From Pycnococcus provasolii (taxonomy: Eukaryota; Chlorophyta; Pseudoscourfieldiophyceae; Pseudoscourfieldiales): DNA of 64,000 nucleotides. Numbering within the stretch: position 1 is the first letter of the stretch; each line of letters opens with the position of its first letter. A program made the position numbers and the translations under genes. The notes beneath the pieces were generated by a model. It made no database searches. It saw only the letters and a program-made list of their open reading frames with translations, and was not told the DNA's origin. The DNA lies in the NCBI GenBank assembly GCA_049487715.1, contig CP150577.1, positions 62,001 to 126,000 on the forward strand, written 5' to 3'. Of the stretch, positions 9,220-18,249 are shown piece by piece.

Positions 9220-10521
9220 ATGAGTAATACAGCTCCTTGGATAGCCGCTATTACAGAAGAGCACAAGCAGCGAAGCTTGATAGCGGAAAAGCCTTCATTG
9301 GCCTTTCCTCTTATGGCAGATACCATATTCGTCGAGGAAAAAATAGCAGCAATCGATACAATCCTCTCTGGACAACTCACCATGTCTAAATGTGTACGCG
9401 AGTATGAGGTGGCGTTTGCGAAGAAGGTTGGTGCACCATACGCCGTTATGGTGAACTCGGGCTCAAGTGCAAACCTGATCGCTCTTGCTGCTCTCGTGAA
9501 CCCGTTACGAAGTGAAAAGTTACGGCCCAACGACGAGGTACTCATACCTGCAGTGTGCTGGTCAACGAGTCTTTGGCCGATCATACAGATGGGACTGAAG
9601 CCTGTGTTTGTGGACGTTGATCCTGCAACCATGAACATATGCGTGAAGGACGTGCGCAAGCGCATAACTTCAAATACACGTGCGATCCTAACTGTTCATG
9701 TCCTAGGGAATACATGCGATATGTCTGACCTTATGAGTGTCGTTGACGAGCACAAGCTGATACTCGTGGAGGACACCTGCGAGAGCCTTGGAAGCACTTA
9801 TGCTGGTCAGACTCTAGGTACGTTTGGTGCGTTTGGAACATACTCGTTCTACTTTTCGCACCATATCACCACCGGGGAAGGCGGCATGGTAGTTTGCCAG
9901 ACTCCGGAAGATGCCGACCTGCTCAAGTGCCTGCGCGCCCACGGGTGGTCTCGTGAGCTGTCAAACAAATCGGAAGTGCACGCACAGTATCCTCACGTCG
10001 ACACTCGCTTTTGCTTTGTCAATATGGGGTATAACGTGCGCCCGACGGAGATTGCTGGTGCGATCGGGCTGAAGCAGCTTGAACGTCTTGACGGCATGAA
10101 TACACACCGAAAGGAAAATCGAAAGCGTATTATTCACAGGCTCACGTCAGATTCTCGTTGGAGTGGTCAGCTGCGTTTTCCTGCTGCCCCTTCAAACAGC
10201 GATCCTGCATGGTTTGGGCTCGCGTGCTTGCTGGACCCGGCGTACCGACACCAGCTACGTGAGTTTCAAGCCCATTTGATTGCACACGGCATTGAAAATC
10301 GCCCATTGATCTCTGGAAATTTCGCGAGGCAACCTGCTATCAAGATGCTTGATATAGTCGTGGATGCGAGCAGCTTTCCTGGAGCAGATGACGTTGGAGA
10401 GTGCGGATATTTTATTGGTATCCACGCGTCGTCTCTTTCCGAAGAGCAGGTAGCGCTGATCGTGGAAGGATTTCTCTCCTTTTCATTTGAGAGCATATGG
10501 GCGCCAGAAATGGCGACCTAA
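9220..10521 (+). CDS. ColD-like GDP-4-keto-6-deoxy-D-mannose 3-dehydratase (DegT/AHBA fold)
   Basis: A 433-residue PLP/PMP enzyme of the DegT/DnrJ/EryC1/StrS fold. The decisive motif is SFYFSHHITTGEGG (residues 209-222): the usual Schiff-base lysine is replaced by His214, the hallmark of the 3-dehydratases ColD and E1/RfbH rather than sugar aminotransferases. The C-x-C iron-sulfur ligands of the CDP-sugar enzyme E1 are absent; instead the chain reads HGWSREL ... GYNVRPTEIAGAIG, as in ColD. Known ColD converts GDP-4-keto-6-deoxymannose to the 3,6-dideoxy product on the route to GDP-colitose. The GMD domain encoded upstream makes that substrate. This is a bacterial-type function in eukaryotic surroundings; transfer is likely. 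Exact sugar product is inferred. Confidence 0.8.
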   Translation: MSNTAPWIAAITEEHKQRSLIAEKPSLAFPLMADTIFVEEKIAAIDTILSGQLTMSKCVREYEVAFAKKVGAPYAVMVNSGSSANLIALAALVNPLRSEKLRPNDEVLIPAVCWSTSLWPIIQMGLKPVFVDVDPATMNICVKDVRKRITSNTRAILTVHVLGNTCDMSDLMSVVDEHKLILVEDTCESLGSTYAGQTLGTFGAFGTYSFYFSHHITTGEGGMVVCQTPEDADLLKCLRAHGWSRELSNKSEVHAQYPHVDTRFCFVNMGYNVRPTEIAGAIGLKQLERLDGMNTHRKENRKRIIHRLTSDSRWSGQLRFPAAPSNSDPAWFGLACLLDPAYRHQLREFQAHLIAHGIENRPLISGNFARQPAIKMLDIVVDASSFPGADDVGECGYFIGIHASSLSEEQVALIVEGFLSFSFESIWAPEMAT

Positions 10522-10800
10522 AGAGATGTGAAGAGATGTGAAGAATGAAAGTTACTTGAGGCAAAAAGTAGGGGCGAGCCGGCAAGCACCAGGCCGCGGG
10601 CAAGGAACGGTCGAGAGACCCTGTTGGGCTCTCTCCCGTTGCCCCGTTCCCTTTTCCATTTACCTTTCATTCTTGTAACGTGCAATTTTTTCTTACCGCG
10701 TTCGCAAGGACGTGCGTGTGAGGCTACCGGGTTTAGGGGGGCAATCCAACTTGATGGAGGTGTCACCCGATCCCCAATCGATATTGTGATTGGGGACCAA
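10522..10800. other. Intergenic, no gene seen
   Basis: Holds a small AAGAGATGTG tandem duplication after the stop codon and pyrimidine-rich sequence. A short inverted repeat, GATCCCCAATCG ... GATTGGGGACC (about 10769-10798), lies just before the LTR-B copy. Confidence 0.4.
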
Positions 10801-10940
10801 TGTCGAGATTATACCTGATATTATGCCTTGTGGGGAACCGTTGTTGAGGAGTTGCGACCCCAGAGGGAAAGGGGACGCGGCCCTGAGTTGCCTTAGTTGT
10901 AAGATCACTCTTTTCTTTCCTTTTCTACTTATTCTCTTCA
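10801..10940 (+). repeat. LTR-B copy with adjacent primer-binding-site-like sequence
   Basis: Begins TGTCGAGATTATACC and ends CTACTTATTCTCTTCA, so it has TG...CA ends. It is followed at once by GGTATATGAGCCTC (10941-10954), close to the GGTATCAGAGCC primer site (initiator-Met tRNA) used by many Copia elements. The LTR plus about 110 bp of leader recur in reverse at 51270-51520. I read this as the 5' LTR and leader of an LTR element whose body is mostly lost. Confidence 0.7.
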
Positions 10941-11246
10941 GGTATATGAGCCTCAAGTTGTGAAACAGCTACGCTACCTTAAGTCAACCTACGAAACTTT
11001 ACAGCCTTTGAGTATACATATCTGGACGTCGAATACACTTTACAGCTTCCCACATATAATGCACCCGCCCACACCGTCGAAAAGTGTGGCGGCGAGCTCA
11101 AGCCGTCCTCTTTCACTACACGTAAGACCGCCAAGCCTACGGTAGACACATCTAGGCCAATTGAATCAGTTTGCTTTTCCAGGGAGAAATCCTCTTCCCG
11201 TTCTTGACCACACCCAGGTGGCAACCAGGAACCGGCCCCCCAAGCC

Positions 11247-12035
11247 TTGGTTGCCCTGGCCAAGGAAGCCGGCCTCTCGGTCCAGCAGGAAGTTACCACC
11301 TTGTTCCTCGCGGGGCTTTCCGCGTCAGCTGCTCGTCGCCTCCCTGAAGAATTCTTCTCAGCGCAACGCGGATACGTTCCTGACATCCTCATCCGTTTGA
11401 TGGATACCTCAGCCCGCCCGCCCCGCCACGTGGATCGCCTCTTTGACGTGAAGACGCTCCACGTGCGACAGAATCCGGAAGCAGATGTCGCATACACCAA
11501 CAACATCAACGTGGAGCAGCGCGCCTTGGCCGTGCACACCCTCATCGAGCGTCAAATCCGCCAGGCTGACCACGACTACCTCGGCACGCCGACTTGCCCC
11601 TCGTCAGGCGCACTCATGGATGGCCCGCTCACGCAGCGACTGAACTCCTTCGGCAGAGTTTCCGGTCTGGTCTTCGGTGCGGCTGGGGAAGTCTCTTCCG
11701 ACGTGGGTCGACTCGTCGATGCCATCTCCATGGCCGCTGTCACCACTCATGCGCAGCGCAAGGGTCGCGTCCACGCGCCCCAGGCGCTGGCGGAGACAAT
11801 CGCCTGCAATCGGGAGCGCATCGCCATGGCGCATCTTCGTGGCTCGGCGGAGTTGCTTCTGAACCGCATCGAGCACCTCACCCTCCCGAGCTCTCAGCGC
11901 AAAGAACACCGGGACCATCGCTACAACTACTCCTCGTCCTGGCACAGCGCCTTCGACCACTTGCATCGAACGCACGCCGCACTCAGTTCGCAGCATCCTC
12001 GGCCGTTCGAAGTTCGTTATACTGCGTTTGCCTGA
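11247..12035 (+). CDS. Mobile-element-associated open frame of unknown function
   Basis: A 262-codon frame with no ATG at its 5' edge (TTG first), so it is probably the 3' part of a longer gene. It contains DVKTLHV, a block with AVHTLIERQIRQ, and NSFGRVSGLVFGAAGEVSSD. I have an impression of similar blocks in proteins accompanying reverse transcriptases in algal retroelements, but cannot confirm it here. It follows an LTR-B copy and leader. GC-rich, unlike the AT-richer glycan genes around it. No catalytic motif identified. Confidence 0.4.
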   Translation: MVALAKEAGLSVQQEVTTLFLAGLSASAARRLPEEFFSAQRGYVPDILIRLMDTSARPPRHVDRLFDVKTLHVRQNPEADVAYTNNINVEQRALAVHTLIERQIRQADHDYLGTPTCPSSGALMDGPLTQRLNSFGRVSGLVFGAAGEVSSDVGRLVDAISMAAVTTHAQRKGRVHAPQALAETIACNRERIAMAHLRGSAELLLNRIEHLTLPSSQRKEHRDHRYNYSSSWHSAFDHLHRTHAALSSQHPRPFEVRYTAFA

Positions 12036-12039
12036 TAAT

Positions 12040-12600
12040 CCCCGCAGTTGACTTGAGGAATGACAGCGGCAACTCGACCTCAAGGACGAACTTTGAATTG
12101 GAATCCGGGGACCCTTGCAGACTACAAGTGCAAAAGTTATGGGAAGCCCAGCGCAGAAGCCCCGCGGCCCCGGGATGCGTCCCGAGGAGTGGATCAGCCT
12201 CTCGTTGCATTCCTAGGCTCGCACCACCACTCTATTCAATCTGCTGTAACCGCGCGACGCTTTTCTCTATTCCGAATCCAGCCCACGAAAGTTTGGGTTT
12301 TTCGGGACTTTTGGGTTTTTCGCTTTCTTGGGTTTCTTCTGCTCTTTGCCCTTTGATTTACCTTGTCGTTTTTCCTTGTAACTCACTTCACTCTTTCGGC
12401 CAAAGGAGCCAGGTGCCGCACCTCAATCAGACGGACAACAGACCGGGTTAGATCCGGGTTAACCGAGACTAAATTCCGGACACTTGGATTTGGCCTACTA
12501 TGACCGGGTTAACCCGGCCTAAGGCCGGGTTAGGCCGGATCGTCTTACCCCCCCACTCTATTCCGAGACCGGCCCACGAAAGTCACCGTTTGATTTTGTC
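12040..12600. other. Intergenic with CCGGGTTA palindromic cluster
   Basis: 12280-12350 carries repeated TTTGGGTTTTTCGGG; 12440-12545 carries several CCGGGTTA/TAACCCGG words that can pair into hairpins (for example GACCGGGTTAACCCGGCC). GCCCACGAAAGT occurs near both 12281 and 12572. No gene seen. Confidence 0.5.
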
Positions 12601-12626
12601 AAACGTAGCAATATCGTCGTTGACCC

Positions 12627-13640
12627 ATGTTAGCAACCCTGCTCATCATTTTGTACTGCTTGTCCGGTAGTGGGCTTACGGTGTTGAATAAAGTGGTAGT
12701 CAGCAACTCCAAAATACCAAACACCTTGACGTGCTTGCAGTGTCTGGCCACAGCTATTCTACTATTATGTGGCTCATGGTTGAAGAAAAGCGTGTTCGGG
12801 GACCTAAGCTTCAGACTAGAAGTCGTGAAGGATTGGCTGTTCCTGGTACTGCTCTTTGTGCTCATGCTCGTCTCAAGTATGTATGCGCTAATAAACGTTT
12901 CAATAACAACTTTAATCGTTTTGCGGAATCTAACGACGCTTACAACAGCTGCCTTTGACTGCTTCATACTCAAGACGAGCTTTGACAAAGTTCAAATATG
13001 CTCTCTCATCGCCTTGGTTATTGGAGCTATCATATATGGCCTCCACGACCTATCATACAGTGCAGTAGGGTATGGTTGGTTAGGTTTGAACTGCATGTCA
13101 ACGACAGGATATCAGGTGTACGTTAAAGTCTTAATTAAGAAGCATCCTCTTTCAAATTGGGAGATGTCTTTCTACAACAACGTACTATGTTTGCCGTTGC
13201 TTGCGTGCTTTGCGGTTTTGAAAGATGAACTAGGTGAGCTTAGGAGTTCAATAGATGACGGGAGTTTCACGCCGCTTGTAAAGTGGAGTATTGTTCTATC
13301 GTGCGCTTTCGGCTTCATGCTGAGCACTTCAGCTTTTGCTCTGAACAAGTTGATCACTGCGACTTCCATGATGGTTGTAAACAACGTCAACAAGTTCGGA
13401 CTGATTTTCTTCTCCGAGTTCTTGCTTCAAAGCAGTCTTAGCGTCACTTCAAGTGTCGGGTGTGTCATGGCGTTAACCAGCGCTGTGATCTACTCCCAGG
13501 CTAATATGATGTCAGATTATTTTGGAAACGTAAAGAAGAGTCCAAGCACTCTTTTCATTTTGCTTGGTTGTTTGATTATTGTTTCGTTATGGACAATTCT
13601 CGCCTTTCACGACGCAAATCTTTTTTCGTGGTTTTTTTAA
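12627..13640 (+). CDS. Golgi GDP-sugar transporter (VRG4/GONST-like)
   Basis: A 337-residue membrane protein with about ten hydrophobic segments, start ATG at 12627. It carries both signatures of GDP-sugar transporters: SFYNN (the FYNN motif, near residue 183) and AFALNKLIT (the GALNK-type motif, near residue 237). It should exchange a cytosolic GDP-sugar for GMP across the Golgi membrane. With GDP-fucose and possibly GDP-dideoxysugar synthesis encoded just upstream on the same strand, the likely cargo is GDP-mannose, GDP-fucose or a derivative. Which one cannot be told from sequence. Confidence 0.85.
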   Translation: MLATLLIILYCLSGSGLTVLNKVVVSNSKIPNTLTCLQCLATAILLLCGSWLKKSVFGDLSFRLEVVKDWLFLVLLFVLMLVSSMYALINVSITTLIVLRNLTTLTTAAFDCFILKTSFDKVQICSLIALVIGAIIYGLHDLSYSAVGYGWLGLNCMSTTGYQVYVKVLIKKHPLSNWEMSFYNNVLCLPLLACFAVLKDELGELRSSIDDGSFTPLVKWSIVLSCAFGFMLSTSAFALNKLITATSMMVVNNVNKFGLIFFSEFLLQSSLSVTSSVGCVMALTSAVIYSQANMMSDYFGNVKKSPSTLFILLGCLIIVSLWTILAFHDANLFSWFF

Positions 13641-13793
13641 ACGGTGTTTTTCAAAAAGTCAAATCAAGATACACATTCCATGTAGTGTTGTTTACACGAA
13701 ACGAACTGTCTCTAAAGAACGTTGTTTGAGCTGAACAATATTGTAGATATTGTTGGAGATATCATAAATATCAAAACCCTGGACGAGTTAAAC

Positions 13794-15425
13794 TTAGTCC
13801 AGAATTCTAGACTTCGTTCTCTTGCCTATAAGTTCACAGCTGTGCGCGAATGCATCGGCACACCTCATCACGTGAAGGCTTCCACTACTAGCAGTTGGGT
13901 GACCATTTTGTCTGTAGTACTCACGCCAATTCCATTGGCTCGGCAAGGAATGATCAGGGTGGTGGCCTGGTCCATCGAGGTGAATGCAACTCACGAAATC
14001 GGGCAAACGTGTGTAGTCGCGCACCTCGAGCGTTGGGATCTCAGTTGGTATATCACTGCGCAAGTCCGTTCGGTGAGGCTGAAATCCATTATCTAGCATA
14101 ACTTTCATTGTATGCACCCCATACACGACATTTACCGATGGATCCACCAAAATGTTCCACATCCCAGCGGCGGCAAAGTCGTGGGATATGATCTGCGTCT
14201 CAGCAACGTGGCATTCGCCGTTAGGAAAGCTTCGTCGAAATCGTATGCGATGTTGTAGAAACCCTGAAGCATTTAGTATAGTTAATCCATTCCAGCATAC
14301 CATCACCTGAAATGGACGCTTCGTGGCCGCCGCCTCGTTGGAATATAGGTTCGTAGTCATCGCCGGGAACGATTTCGCAAAGTGTTTCCCATTCATGTCG
14401 TGTGCAACCCATGTATCGTAAAATGCGATTGAGTTCGGTCCAAATATCACGTCGAAGTCTAAGCCGCACTTGATATCTGCCGTATCGTGTCTCAAAAGTC
14501 GAACAACATCATTCGCGCAAAAGTAAGTATCGCTCAAAAAAACAACTTGTATGAACGATGTGTTGTGAAGAGCATAAAGCGGAGCCAAGGCGAGATTTCT
14601 GATATGAGCTAAAAATTCAATACGACTCTTCAGCGGATTTTTTGGTGGGCCGCAATTAATTTTGATGCGGTGTGGAACGCCCATAGCTACCAAGACACCA
14701 CGCAGTTCTTCAAGGACATCTTGCGTGCAATCGCTACTATGACTCTCAAAGATGGAAACAAAGACATCTCGAAAGTCACCATGTATATCATTCTTCCATA
14801 AGAGGATTAATTTAACAACTTCAATTGACCACCGGTGAATCAGCTCGCAATTTTGATGGAGGCAGCCAGCAATGAAAATTCTTGGTGCCACAGTCTTTGC
14901 ATACACAAGCAGAGAAGAATTATAGCGAAGATCGATAGCCCATTCCTTGAGAGCTTGTAAAGGCGCGTCTAAAGGAAGCGCATCGCAAGCAATGTATCGT
15001 TGCGCAAGATGCTGGTGTTGCGATACAAATAAAGTATCAGGCTCTCGTGTTGTGAAGGTAACCACTTCTTGCGCAGTGGGTCCCGCTATCGCACGATTCG
15101 TGTGTTGCACTGCCACAATATTTGTAGTTGTTTGATCAGCAAAAGTTTTACATAATGCTGCTCGTCTGCGAAGCCACTCAATGTGTAGGTCACGCACAAC
15201 ATGATCTTCCAGATGGTCCGCTTCGATGGCACCTGGATAGTCATGCGGATGCTTGCCAACAGCGAGGATCTTGCCAACAGCGATCGCCATGGCGCTGCGG
15301 TAGCGGCGGTAGAAATCGGTGAGCGGATAGGTCAGCGAGATCTTGCCCTTGGCGTCGTCAGGTTCGTCCGTAGTGCCCTTGATTAACCCCCAAACTTCGA
15401 CAGGTGATGTACTGATGACCTCCAT
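13794..15425 (-). CDS. CAP59/CMT1-type GT69 mannosyltransferase-like protein
   Basis: From the first in-frame ATG (15425) the protein has 543 residues. Residues about 180-470 follow the GT69 plan: IFIAGCLHQN, VFVSIFESHSSD, MGVPHRI, RIEFLAHIRNLAL, VVFLSDTYF (the acidic D-x metal region), CGLDFD, FYDTWVAHDMNG and VMVCWNGLTILNA. Known members are fungal alpha-1,3-mannosyltransferases acting on capsule or glycoprotein glycans from GDP-mannose. No signal anchor follows this ATG. The same frame continues upstream without an ATG to 15686 through a GC repeat that would encode a hydrophobic stretch. The first ~90 residues look unlike GT69 and may be fused foreign sequence. Confidence 0.75.
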   Translation of the reverse strand: MEVISTSPVEVWGLIKGTTDEPDDAKGKISLTYPLTDFYRRYRSAMAIAVGKILAVGKHPHDYPGAIEADHLEDHVVRDLHIEWLRRRAALCKTFADQTTTNIVAVQHTNRAIAGPTAQEVVTFTTREPDTLFVSQHQHLAQRYIACDALPLDAPLQALKEWAIDLRYNSSLLVYAKTVAPRIFIAGCLHQNCELIHRWSIEVVKLILLWKNDIHGDFRDVFVSIFESHSSDCTQDVLEELRGVLVAMGVPHRIKINCGPPKNPLKSRIEFLAHIRNLALAPLYALHNTSFIQVVFLSDTYFCANDVVRLLRHDTADIKCGLDFDVIFGPNSIAFYDTWVAHDMNGKHFAKSFPAMTTNLYSNEAAATKRPFQVMVCWNGLTILNASGFLQHRIRFRRSFPNGECHVAETQIISHDFAAAGMWNILVDPSVNVVYGVHTMKVMLDNGFQPHRTDLRSDIPTEIPTLEVRDYTRLPDFVSCIHLDGPGHHPDHSLPSQWNWREYYRQNGHPTASSGSLHVMRCADAFAHSCELIGKRTKSRILD

Positions 15426-15711
15426 GAGCAGCTTGAGCTTGAGGAGGAGCTTGAGGAGGATCTTGAGGAGGATCTTGAGGAGGAGCACGGCCACGGCCAC
15501 CACCACGGCCACGGCCACCGCCACCACCACGGCCGATAGCAGTGCGGGGATCCGGAGCGGGATTCGTACGCGACATGACAAAGACAATGTTGATGACGGT
15601 GACGGCGACCTGCGGAGGGAGATCCTCGGAATGGGCGTGCGCCTGAGTGTCGAGGCGGTAAAAAGGCACCAAGGCAACCTCTGCAAGGACCCTGCAAGGG
15701 TTGCCTGGTGC

Positions 15712-15726
15712 TAACCCTAACCCTAA
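15712..15726. repeat. Short telomere-like tract
   Basis: CTAACCCTAACCCTAAA lies just upstream of the GT69 frame. It marks the junction between that gene's repeat-like leader and the repeat field that follows. Confidence 0.6.
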
Positions 15727-15977
15727 AAACGAACTGGGCAACTTTATTTTTAAAAGCTAAACCCGAGGACCCAAACAATTCTGCCAAAAGGTCAAATGAC
15801 GTGGTTACAACCCAAAATTAAATCCTGAATGGCCCCCAGCAACCCATAGTCAGGGCGGGCGGGTGGGAAAGGTTGCGCGAACAGCGCAACCAGCAGCAGG
15901 AATGGTGGTCCGAGGGAGACCACCTTAAACCCTAGCAGCCGAGCCACCCCGCGGCTCGGCACCTCAGAGGGGGCCCT

Positions 15978-16262
15978 CTACCGTTTACCCCGACTAAACC
16001 TTTCGGTAGAATCGTACATAAACCCGAGGACCCAAACAATTCTGCCATCTTGGCCAACACCGTCGCGAGGGAAAAGATCAGCAGAGACGACCTCCTCGAA
16101 ATCCCTCGGAAGCAAATAGTTAAGCTGCACCGGCTGTTGTCCTACAGGCGCAACAGCTCTGCCTTGGGCCTCAGCCACAGCTTGATCACGTTGAGCTTCC
16201 GCAATCTGCAACTGCAAACGCAAGGCCACAATCTCAGGTGGCTCTTGTGCAACAGCTGCCAT
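15978..16262 (-). pseudogene. Gag-like N-terminal fragment, copy 1
   Basis: ATG at 16262. It begins MAAVAQEPPEIVALRLQL, then a short coiled-coil and DFEEVVSADLFPRDGVG. The first ~70 residues are identical to the frame ending at 16837 in the tandem copy; after that the frame diverges into LTR-like DNA. The arrangement resembles a retroelement Gag cut off soon after its start. Confidence 0.45.
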
Positions 16263-16363
16263 ATGCAAGTGCCCTCAAGCACTTAATCAAAATCTCCTCG
16301 GAGTAGTAACTAAATCAGAAATCTCCTCGGAGTAACAAGATAGGTAGTTCACTTGTGAACTCC

Positions 16364-16837
16364 TCACGTCAGTGATCCCACGCGTCTCGACACGTGTGGC
16401 TGCAAAGGTTGCGCGAACAGCGCAACCAGCAGCAGGAATGGTGGTCCGAGGGAGACCACCTTAAACCCTAGCAGCCGAGCCACCCCGCGGCTCGGCACCA
16501 GCTCGAGGTAAGCACCAGCTGTACGCGATCGCCGATACGTCCACACCTGGTGCTTAGACTTGCGTCTAGAGTACTCGGTTATGGCAAGATCGTTATCAAG
16601 GCGAAGCGGGTTGACTGCACCTTGACGACCAACACCGTCGCGAGGGAAAAGATCAGCAGAGACGACCTCCTCGAAATCCCTCGGAAGCAAATAGTTAAGC
16701 TGCACCGGCTGTTGTCCTACAGGCGCAACAGCTCTGCCTTGGGCCTCAGCCACAGCTTGATCACGTTGAGCTTCCGCAATCTGCAACTGCAAACGCAAGG
16801 CCACAATCTCAGGTGGCTCTTGTGCAACAGCTGCCAT
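16364..16837 (-). pseudogene. Gag-like N-terminal fragment, copy 2
   Basis: Same start as copy 1, exactly 575 bp away, but continuing for another ~85 residues (NPLRLDNDLAITEYSRRK...) before running into the hairpin-rich repeat module. No capsid or zinc-knuckle motif is visible, so it is a remnant. Confidence 0.45.
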
Positions 16838-17167
16838 ATGCAAGTGCCCTCAAGCACTTAATCAAAATCTCCTCGGAGTAGTAACTAAATCAGAAATCTC
16901 CTCGGAGTAACAAGATAGGTAGTTCACTTGTGAACTCCTCACGTCAGTGATCCCACGCGTCTCGACACGTGTGGCTGCAAAGGTTGCGCGAACAGCGCAA
17001 CCAGCAGCAGGAATGGTGGTCCGAGGGAGACCACCTTAAACCCTAGCAGCCGAGCCACCCCGCGGCTCGGCACCTCAGAGGGGGCCCTCTACCGTTTACC
17101 CCGACTAAACCTTTCGGTAGAATCGTACAAAAAACCTTCCCCAGGACATGGTCGGTTGAAGTTTGCA

Positions 17168-17267
17168 ATATTGGCGATTCGCTAATATAAGAAAATCCCG
17201 ATTCTCTTATATTTTTGCTTTTTGGTTATATAAGCGAAAAATCCCGATTTTTCGCTTCTGCCAGTAC
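17168..17267 (+). repeat. Truncated copy of the 4837-5129 MITE
   Basis: Matches 5024-5123 nearly base for base, from ATATTGGCGATTCGC to TTCGCTTCTGCCAGTAC. The other terminal repeat is missing. The copy ends 80 bp before the ATG of the methyltransferase at 17347, so it is in that gene's 5' region. Confidence 0.85.
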
Positions 17268-17346
17268 CCGGGTACACCCTAGTACCCTCTGTTATCGATA
17301 TGCGACCAAGGAATCTTTTCTTCCCAGTTTACTCGAAAGAGACAAA

Positions 17347-18180
17347 ATGAAACGCAGAGTGCGTATTCTTGACTATCTTTACAAGGCTCGACCAACTGCT
17401 TTTACAACAGCTGTTTGGTTGTTGCTCATTGTTTTCATTTGGTTGGTTCAAAATGGCAAAATCAACAACATAAGCGTTACCCGCCAGGACGTGCAACACC
17501 TACAAGAAACGAGACGAACTGAGAGTGAGGCTACTGATTTACTTTTTACTACTGTGGCAAGTAAAGAGCACATGAATAAGGACTTCGGAAAGGGCATTGC
17601 GAACAAAGCCCAAAATGAATACAGTGCGCTCCAAAAGCGCAGGGGCAAGCCTTACTCTTTGCCTCACCAGCTAATTTATGAATTAGCTTTAAGAGACATC
17701 AAGAGCACGTGGAAAAAGTCAAGCTCTTCGATGACAGTACTAGAAGTTGGAGTTGGAGTTGGCTGGGGTTTGAATAAGTTGTTGAACCAACATCCCAACG
17801 CGCGGTATATTGGAGTCGAACCTTGTACTCCGTGCGTCGAGTATGTGAAGAATATAACCAAGTCATATAGCAACGTTCTTGTGCTCAACGCAGACTTCAC
17901 CACAGTTAATCTGGGTTCTTTGCGTACGCATGGCGCGGACTACACCTTTCTTGTCGAAGTGGCTGAGCATGTGCATAAAGCTGAGCTACCCACATTTCTA
18001 CGTAAGATTTCTACTCACACCCGTACGAAGCTCTATATGTCTACTCCAGATCGCGCACTAACAAAGCACGGCGTTTATACAAAAGGCGAATGGATCGAGC
18101 GACTTAAACTCGTTGGATTTACGTGCACTACCATATCAGTTGGTGGGAAATATTCTGTCCTATACATGTGTGATAAATAG
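17347..18180 (+). CDS. Signal-anchored class I SAM methyltransferase
   Basis: The preferred ATG is 17347, giving 277 residues; upstream codons of the frame lie in the MITE remnant. A basic N-terminus (MKRRVRIL) is followed by one hydrophobic span (about residues 20-36), which suggests a type II Golgi protein. The catalytic fold shows motif I TVLEVGVGVGWGLN, YIGVEPCTP, NADF and VEVAEHVHKAELPTFLRKI, then a reporter-like MSTPDRA. Small anchored methyltransferases of this sort can O-methylate sugars. The acceptor is unknown; glycan methylation is inferred from the surrounding genes. Confidence 0.75.
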   Translation: MKRRVRILDYLYKARPTAFTTAVWLLLIVFIWLVQNGKINNISVTRQDVQHLQETRRTESEATDLLFTTVASKEHMNKDFGKGIANKAQNEYSALQKRRGKPYSLPHQLIYELALRDIKSTWKKSSSSMTVLEVGVGVGWGLNKLLNQHPNARYIGVEPCTPCVEYVKNITKSYSNVLVLNADFTTVNLGSLRTHGADYTFLVEVAEHVHKAELPTFLRKISTHTRTKLYMSTPDRALTKHGVYTKGEWIERLKLVGFTCTTISVGGKYSVLYMCDK

Positions 18181-18249
18181 AGCGGTTTATGATATGGTGG
18201 CGTGTACTTCATGTTAGTACTATGTTACACATCCTAGAACCTCCTCCCT

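Larger units (their letters stand above)
15868..17129. repeat. Nested repeat field with a 575-bp tandem unit and hairpin-rich modules
   Basis: A ~96-bp module starting AAAGGTTGCGCGAACAGCGCAA occurs at 15868, 16404 and 16979. The 16404-16978 unit (575 bp) repeats most of 15978-16403, including a Gag-like frame. A terminal block, CCTCAGAGGGGGCCCTCTACCG, occurs at about 15960-16018 and 17071-17129. Each module packs three hairpins in a row: TTGCGC/GCGCAA, GTGGTC/GACCAC and GCCGAG/CTCGGC. A piece extending upstream (15770-15905) recurs inverted at 24287-24432. Probably decayed retroelement LTR/leader units. Confidence 0.8.

Noticed and set aside
9220-10521. Annotation as a sugar aminotransferase or as CDP-sugar dehydratase E1/RfbH
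   Set aside because: The catalytic Lys is His, which excludes a normal aminotransferase, and the C-x-C iron-sulfur ligands of E1 are absent; ColD fits best.
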